DNA of 9,352 bases from Haloquadratum sp. J07HQX50 (GTDB lineage Archaea; Halobacteriota; Halobacteria; Halobacteriales; Haloferacaceae), in contig KE356562.1 of NCBI GenBank assembly GCA_000416005.1, forward strand, positions 491,076 through 500,427. The letters are read 5' to 3'. The notes under the pieces are model-generated. The model was not told the origin of the DNA. It saw nothing but the letters and a program-made list of their open reading frames with translations, and made no database searches. A program made the translations under genes and the position numbers. Shown in pieces: positions 6,771 through 9,352 of the stretch; positions within the stretch are counted from its first letter, which is position 1, and the number at the start of each line of letters is the position of its first letter.

Positions 6771-7212
6771 TTATTCCTGGTACGCAACTCGTACCTGTTT
6801 CCACTTCCCGTTTGACTCTAAATGGGATTGGAGTTCGTCAGCGTACGCTTGTGTGAGTTGCTCAGCCGCTTCTAATCGATCATTCCCTCCACTACTGTCA
6901 CCGAGACCAATCACGCCTTTCAGCGACTCAACGAGTCCACCACCAGAGGAGGAGCTCCGGCCGCTATCTTGTCCCATTGCTCCCATCTGTGATTGGATAT
7001 TCTCCAGTTCAGGCATGATCTGAGGCAGTTTTGTCGTATCAGCCACAATCCGTGCCTGTTCTGTGTCTGCGGGTGCCTCAATCTCAAACTCAATTGCAGT
7101 CATAATCAGTCCCCACTCTTGTGATGAGAACTCCGACGCAGCTATGCGGTCATTAAACTCCTGATCGACTGCCTATTCGTTCGCCAACGATTGCGTCAGT
7201 CCAGTTTGCCAT
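6771..7212 (-). CDS. DUF5799-like haloarchaeal protein, frameshifted near its start
   Basis: The function is unknown. The open frame from the ATG at 7103 to TAA at 6771 encodes 110 aa, but the true start appears to be the ATG at 7212. From there the sequence reads MANWTDAIVGER, and after one extra base at about 7174 it continues in the frame of the downstream ORF as AVDQEFNDRIAASEF, then SSQEWGLI, then MTAIEFEIEAPAD. Skipping that base gives one continuous 146-aa acidic protein. Its order (WTDAIVG.RM.VD..F at the start, then QEWGLIMTA.EFEIE, IVADT, a Gly/Ser-rich linker around GRSSSSGGG, and a helical C-terminus LTQAYADELQSHLE) matches a haloarchaeal family I recall as DUF5799. A TATA-like box sits about 22 bases before 7212, supporting the upstream start. 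Either a single-base error or a real recent mutation explains the shift. If it is real, only a truncated product from an internal start could be made. The gene diverges from the HAD gene. Confidence 0.7.
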
Positions 7213-7229
7213 GAGTGGTAGCTAGCCGT

Positions 7230-7238
7230 CATAAAATT
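7230..7238 (-). promoter_or_regulatory. TATA-like box for the DUF5799-like gene
   Basis: On the minus strand AAATTTTATG lies about 18-27 bases before the ATG at 7212, the spacing expected for a leaderless haloarchaeal transcript. The box is too far (about 130 bases) to serve an ATG at 7103, so it backs the upstream start. Confidence 0.45.
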
Positions 7239-7282
7239 TGTAGCGTTTCCCTGTGAATAGTACCATTCATTCTCCCATGTGT

Positions 7283-7291
7283 CTTTTTATC
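7283..7291 (+). promoter_or_regulatory. TATA-like box for the HAD phosphatase gene
   Basis: CTTTTTATC is centred about 26 bases before the ATG at 7313, a leaderless spacing. A short inverted repeat, GTGA-TGATG-TCAC at 7300-7312, abuts the start codon; it could be an operator or chance. No Shine-Dalgarno sequence is seen. Confidence 0.5.
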
Positions 7292-7312
7292 ACCGACAAG
7301 TGATGATGTCAC

Positions 7313-8572
7313 ATGGATCTCTATGATGTGCTTTACCAACTCTATCAGGATTTTGACACTGGGTCGATTCGCGATGCACAGGATTTTGTAGATCTATTTC
7401 CGCCTGTAGACTCACGAGTCGCACTGGGGTACTGGGAGAGTGCACAGACTGAATTGATCGAAGGAAAACAGCGAATTGAACAAGAGTTTGAGGGAGGCAC
7501 AGAACTCGCAACAATCGCTGCTACAGCAGACCGAAAACAAGCATTCACCGCACTGGATCTTTATACAAAGTACAATCGTCGCATCAACGCACTAGTTCTG
7601 GATGTCGATGAGACCTTGCGCTCTGCGGGGGAGACAGATAATGAAATCCCACGCGAGACGCTACATCAACTGACACGGCTTCATGAGTCTGGGATTCCGA
7701 TTATCATTTGCACAGGGCAAACTCTGGAGAATGTCAAGGGGTTTGCTATCCAGGGATTGGGGAACGAACTCGTTCATTCAGGACGATTCAGTATTGTGTA
7801 TGAGGCAGGAACCGGCGTTTTTACGCCAGGAAAGGGCACAGCGACGAAGCAGCTGTTATATGAGTCATTGGAGGAGGAGATTCAGACGATTTTTCGACGT
7901 ATTCGCGCACAGGTGTTATCCAATGTACCCTCAGAATTAGCTGGCTCAGTGCATCTGCAGGGGAATGAGTTCAATATTACGCTCAAGCCAAACTTCGATG
8001 TTGGGTCTGAGGCTGCCGCCTCTGTTATTGACCGGAGTCTGATTTACTTAATTGACCTGCTTGGCATGACAGTCACCGAGATCGTTGATATTGACGGCAG
8101 TGAGATAAACGCTGAAGTCGCAAGCAAGTGGGCAAGAGCCTACTACAGTGATGCGGATGGAGAGATTGCCACCGTTTTGACAAATCGAGACAAAAATGTC
8201 GATCAGGCGCACAAGCCGATCCCACCAGTGATTAAGAGTTGGTTTGATCAGATCGATGTCGCCTATTATCACGCTGACGCTGCGGAGATTGGGTCACTCG
8301 ATTTGGACAAGCCGACTGGGGTCCAAGCAGCACTCGAATCATTAGCAATCGAGGACCCCTTCGTCCTCGTCATGGGTGACAGTAAATCCGATCTGCGTAT
8401 CATGCGGTGGGTGGAGCGCGAAAACGCAGGGATTGTCGCTGCCCCACGGCATGCTTCAACCACTGTCGTTGATCATGTGACACAGACAGATAATCTGGTG
8501 TATGAACCAGGCGATGCAGCCTCAATTCTGCGGAGTGTCGGTGTTTTGAATCGATTGGCAGCGTTCGATTAG
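7313..8572 (+). CDS. HAD-superfamily (Cof-like) phosphatase with N-terminal extension (419 aa)
   Basis: Predicted cytoplasmic Mg2+-dependent phosphohydrolase; the substrate is unknown, with small phosphorylated sugars or metabolites typical for the class. All four HAD motifs are present. Motif I is LVLDVDETL (nucleophile D97, acid D99). Motif II is IIICTGQT (T134). Motif III is the lysine K333 in LDKPTG. Motif IV is VMGDSKSDL (D356 and D360). The roughly 200 residues between motifs II and III form a C2-type cap, including VYEAGTG (162-168), which places it with the Cof/COG0561-like group rather than small-cap HADs. Residues 1-90 are an acidic helical N-terminal extension (MDLYDVLYQL onward, ending LDLYTKYNRR) not found in typical 270-aa Cof proteins. 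The ATG at 7313 is supported by a TATA-like box 26 bases upstream. The gene is monocistronic, divergent from the DUF5799-like gene and convergent with the rubrerythrin-like gene. Alternatives such as trehalose- or sucrose-phosphatase-like enzymes cannot be excluded. Confidence 0.88.
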   Translation: MDLYDVLYQLYQDFDTGSIRDAQDFVDLFPPVDSRVALGYWESAQTELIEGKQRIEQEFEGGTELATIAATADRKQAFTALDLYTKYNRRINALVLDVDETLRSAGETDNEIPRETLHQLTRLHESGIPIIICTGQTLENVKGFAIQGLGNELVHSGRFSIVYEAGTGVFTPGKGTATKQLLYESLEEEIQTIFRRIRAQVLSNVPSELAGSVHLQGNEFNITLKPNFDVGSEAAASVIDRSLIYLIDLLGMTVTEIVDIDGSEINAEVASKWARAYYSDADGEIATVLTNRDKNVDQAHKPIPPVIKSWFDQIDVAYYHADAAEIGSLDLDKPTGVQAALESLAIEDPFVLVMGDSKSDLRIMRWVERENAGIVAAPRHASTTVVDHVTQTDNLVYEPGDAASILRSVGVLNRLAAFD

Positions 8573-8641
8573 TCTGGAACTAATTCAGATGCTCTCGGCA
8601 CATCTCACGAGGTGCACAGAGTGTATGAGGACGTGATGTGA

Positions 8642-8654
8642 TTGACGTTTTTTC
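8642..8654 (+). terminator. Possible T-run terminator of the HAD gene
   Basis: Six consecutive T residues (8648-8653) follow GACG about 75 bases after the HAD stop codon. Archaeal transcription commonly ends at T-runs without a hairpin. This is the clearest run in the convergent spacer, but the evidence is only positional. Confidence 0.3.
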
Positions 8655-8706
8655 GGCGGAGTACAGAACAGAGGCCAAGACAGTTTGAACTAACAGTTAT
8701 TTTCAT

Positions 8707-8811
8707 TTAGTATTGTATCCGCTGTAAGCAGACATCATCTACCGCAGACGTGTGGTCAAATGTGTGCCCACAGCATGTACAGGCGGTCAACACGAGTGCC
8801 TCAAGATGCAT
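8707..8811 (-). CDS. Possible 34-aa cysteine-containing small protein
   Basis: A short minus-strand frame from the ATG at 8811 to TAA at 8707 reads MHLEALVLTACTCCGHTFDH, then TSAVDDVCLQRIQY. The CTCCGHTF segment with a later Cys resembles the small one-domain zinc-finger proteins common in haloarchaea, but only one CxxC pair is clear and the second half-site is a lone Cys. It begins directly after an in-frame TGA, 53 bases beyond the stop of the rubrerythrin-like gene on the same strand. It may be a real microprotein, a gene fragment or chance. Apart from it and the T-run at 8648, I see nothing in 8573-8864. Confidence 0.2.
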   Translation of the reverse strand: MHLEALVLTACTCCGHTFDHTSAVDDVCLQRIQY

Positions 8812-8864
8812 TCATGAGACGAGAGCACGGGCGCTGTCAGTAGTCGGTAACAGCACAACGGGTT

Positions 8865-9352
8865 TCACTGCTGGTGCTTCAGTGCATCACGCGTGTCATC
8901 TGCAGCAAGTGCAATTGTGTATTCCGCGGTCATCAGAGCGGTTGTATAGCGAGAATCAGTATGACATCGTTGCCGCAGTTCGTTTAGTCCAGTCGATAGT
9001 ACAGCCTCGGTCTCCTGATGCATTGTCTCAAATAGCCTCGAAATGTCTGACTGCTGATCACACTCAGTGTGAAATCGGTCAGCCAACGCTTGATGCGTCC
9101 GCACACTGATCAAACAGCGACCGAGAAATCCACCAGCAAGTCGCTGAATAGGGGACTCAAGCCCCCGAAGATACGCGTGCATCGGCCCTGGGTGAGCGTC
9201 CTCAGGTGGCGTAGAATTGCTGTACTGGCGGACACGTGAGAAATGTGTGTACTCTTGATGACAGACCGAGTCATACACTGCTACTAATGAAGCAGCTGGA
9301 CTGTGTTCGCACCAGTGCTTGAACGTCTCTGCGGCCGTCCACTCTGTAGCTG
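8865..9352 (-). CDS. Rubrerythrin/ferritin-like haloarchaeal protein, 5' end beyond the window
   Basis: This is a partial gene: the frame is open to the window edge and the stop codon is at 8867-8865. The visible C-terminal 161 residues start ATEWTAAETFKHWCEH and continue SPAASLVAVYDSVCHQEYTH. QEYTHF carries an ExxH motif (E at 9254-9252, H at 9245-9243), the metal-binding signature of rubrerythrin-type ferritin-like helices. Then come HPGPMHAYLRGLESPIQRLA, a helix with GGFLGRCLISVRTHQALADR, and AEYTIALAADDTRDAL near the end. This order (ExxH helix, PGPMH.YLR, GR.L.S.RTH, AEYTI) matches, from memory, a haloarchaeal family annotated as rubrerythrin-like. A GTG at 9278 could be taken as a start, but the upstream in-frame residues continue the family pattern, so I treat it as internal. 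Role unknown, possibly iron or oxidative-stress related by fold. The gene converges on the HAD gene. Confidence 0.65.
   Translation of the reverse strand, partial: ATEWTAAETFKHWCEHSPAASLVAVYDSVCHQEYTHFSRVRQYSNSTPPEDAHPGPMHAYLRGLESPIQRLAGGFLGRCLISVRTHQALADRFHTECDQQSDISRLFETMHQETEAVLSTGLNELRQRCHTDSRYTTALMTAEYTIALAADDTRDALKHQQ

Noticed and set aside
8750..9109. 119-codon plus-strand open frame at the right end
   Set aside because: It is antisense to the rubrerythrin-like gene, which has clear motifs; this frame has none.
1..9352. CRISPR array, tRNA/rRNA genes, or a toxin-antitoxin or defence island
   Set aside because: I saw no regularly spaced repeats, no tRNA T-loop consensus with a matching acceptor stem, and no small paired toxin/antitoxin or nuclease-helicase genes.

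Overview
This window looks like chromosome from a haloarchaeon (class Halobacteria). The proteins are acidic. Several match families I know only from haloarchaea: a short PadR regulator, a zinc-ribbon protein (DUF7117-like), a DUF5799-like protein, a two-DoxX-unit membrane protein and a rubrerythrin-like protein. The two transposon relics are of haloarchaeal IS1341/TnpB type, and several genes have TATA-like boxes at the spacing expected for leaderless transcripts. G+C is about one half by eye, low for the class, which would fit a Haloquadratum/Halonotius-like lineage. That placement is an inference.

Layout from left to right: a PadR-type regulator (34-330, -) diverges from a zinc-ribbon protein (525-1226, +). 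Next comes a decayed N-terminal piece of a TnpB gene (about 1255-1624, -), itself interrupted by a 55-bp hairpin-bearing insertion. The centrepiece is rtcB (1790-4570, -), the tRNA-splicing/RNA-repair ligase, split by a 427-residue intein (2942-4222) placed exactly at the metal-binding active-site cysteine. Upstream on the same strand is a DoxX-family membrane protein (4918-6042, -). A decayed C-terminal piece of a different TnpB follows (about 6130-6662, +). A DUF5799-like gene (6771-7212, -) carries one extra base near its start and diverges from a HAD phosphatase (7313-8572, +). The window ends inside a rubrerythrin-like gene (8865 to the edge, -).

The genes do not form one obvious pathway. 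They are mostly single transcription units. The real interest lies in mobile DNA in several states of decay: an intein that keeps most splicing residues while both LAGLIDADG motifs have lost their catalytic acids, two unrelated TnpB relics on either side of rtcB-doxX, and a very small palindromic insertion with an apparent target duplication. I saw no tRNA, rRNA, CRISPR array, intact insertion sequence or clear new defence system.
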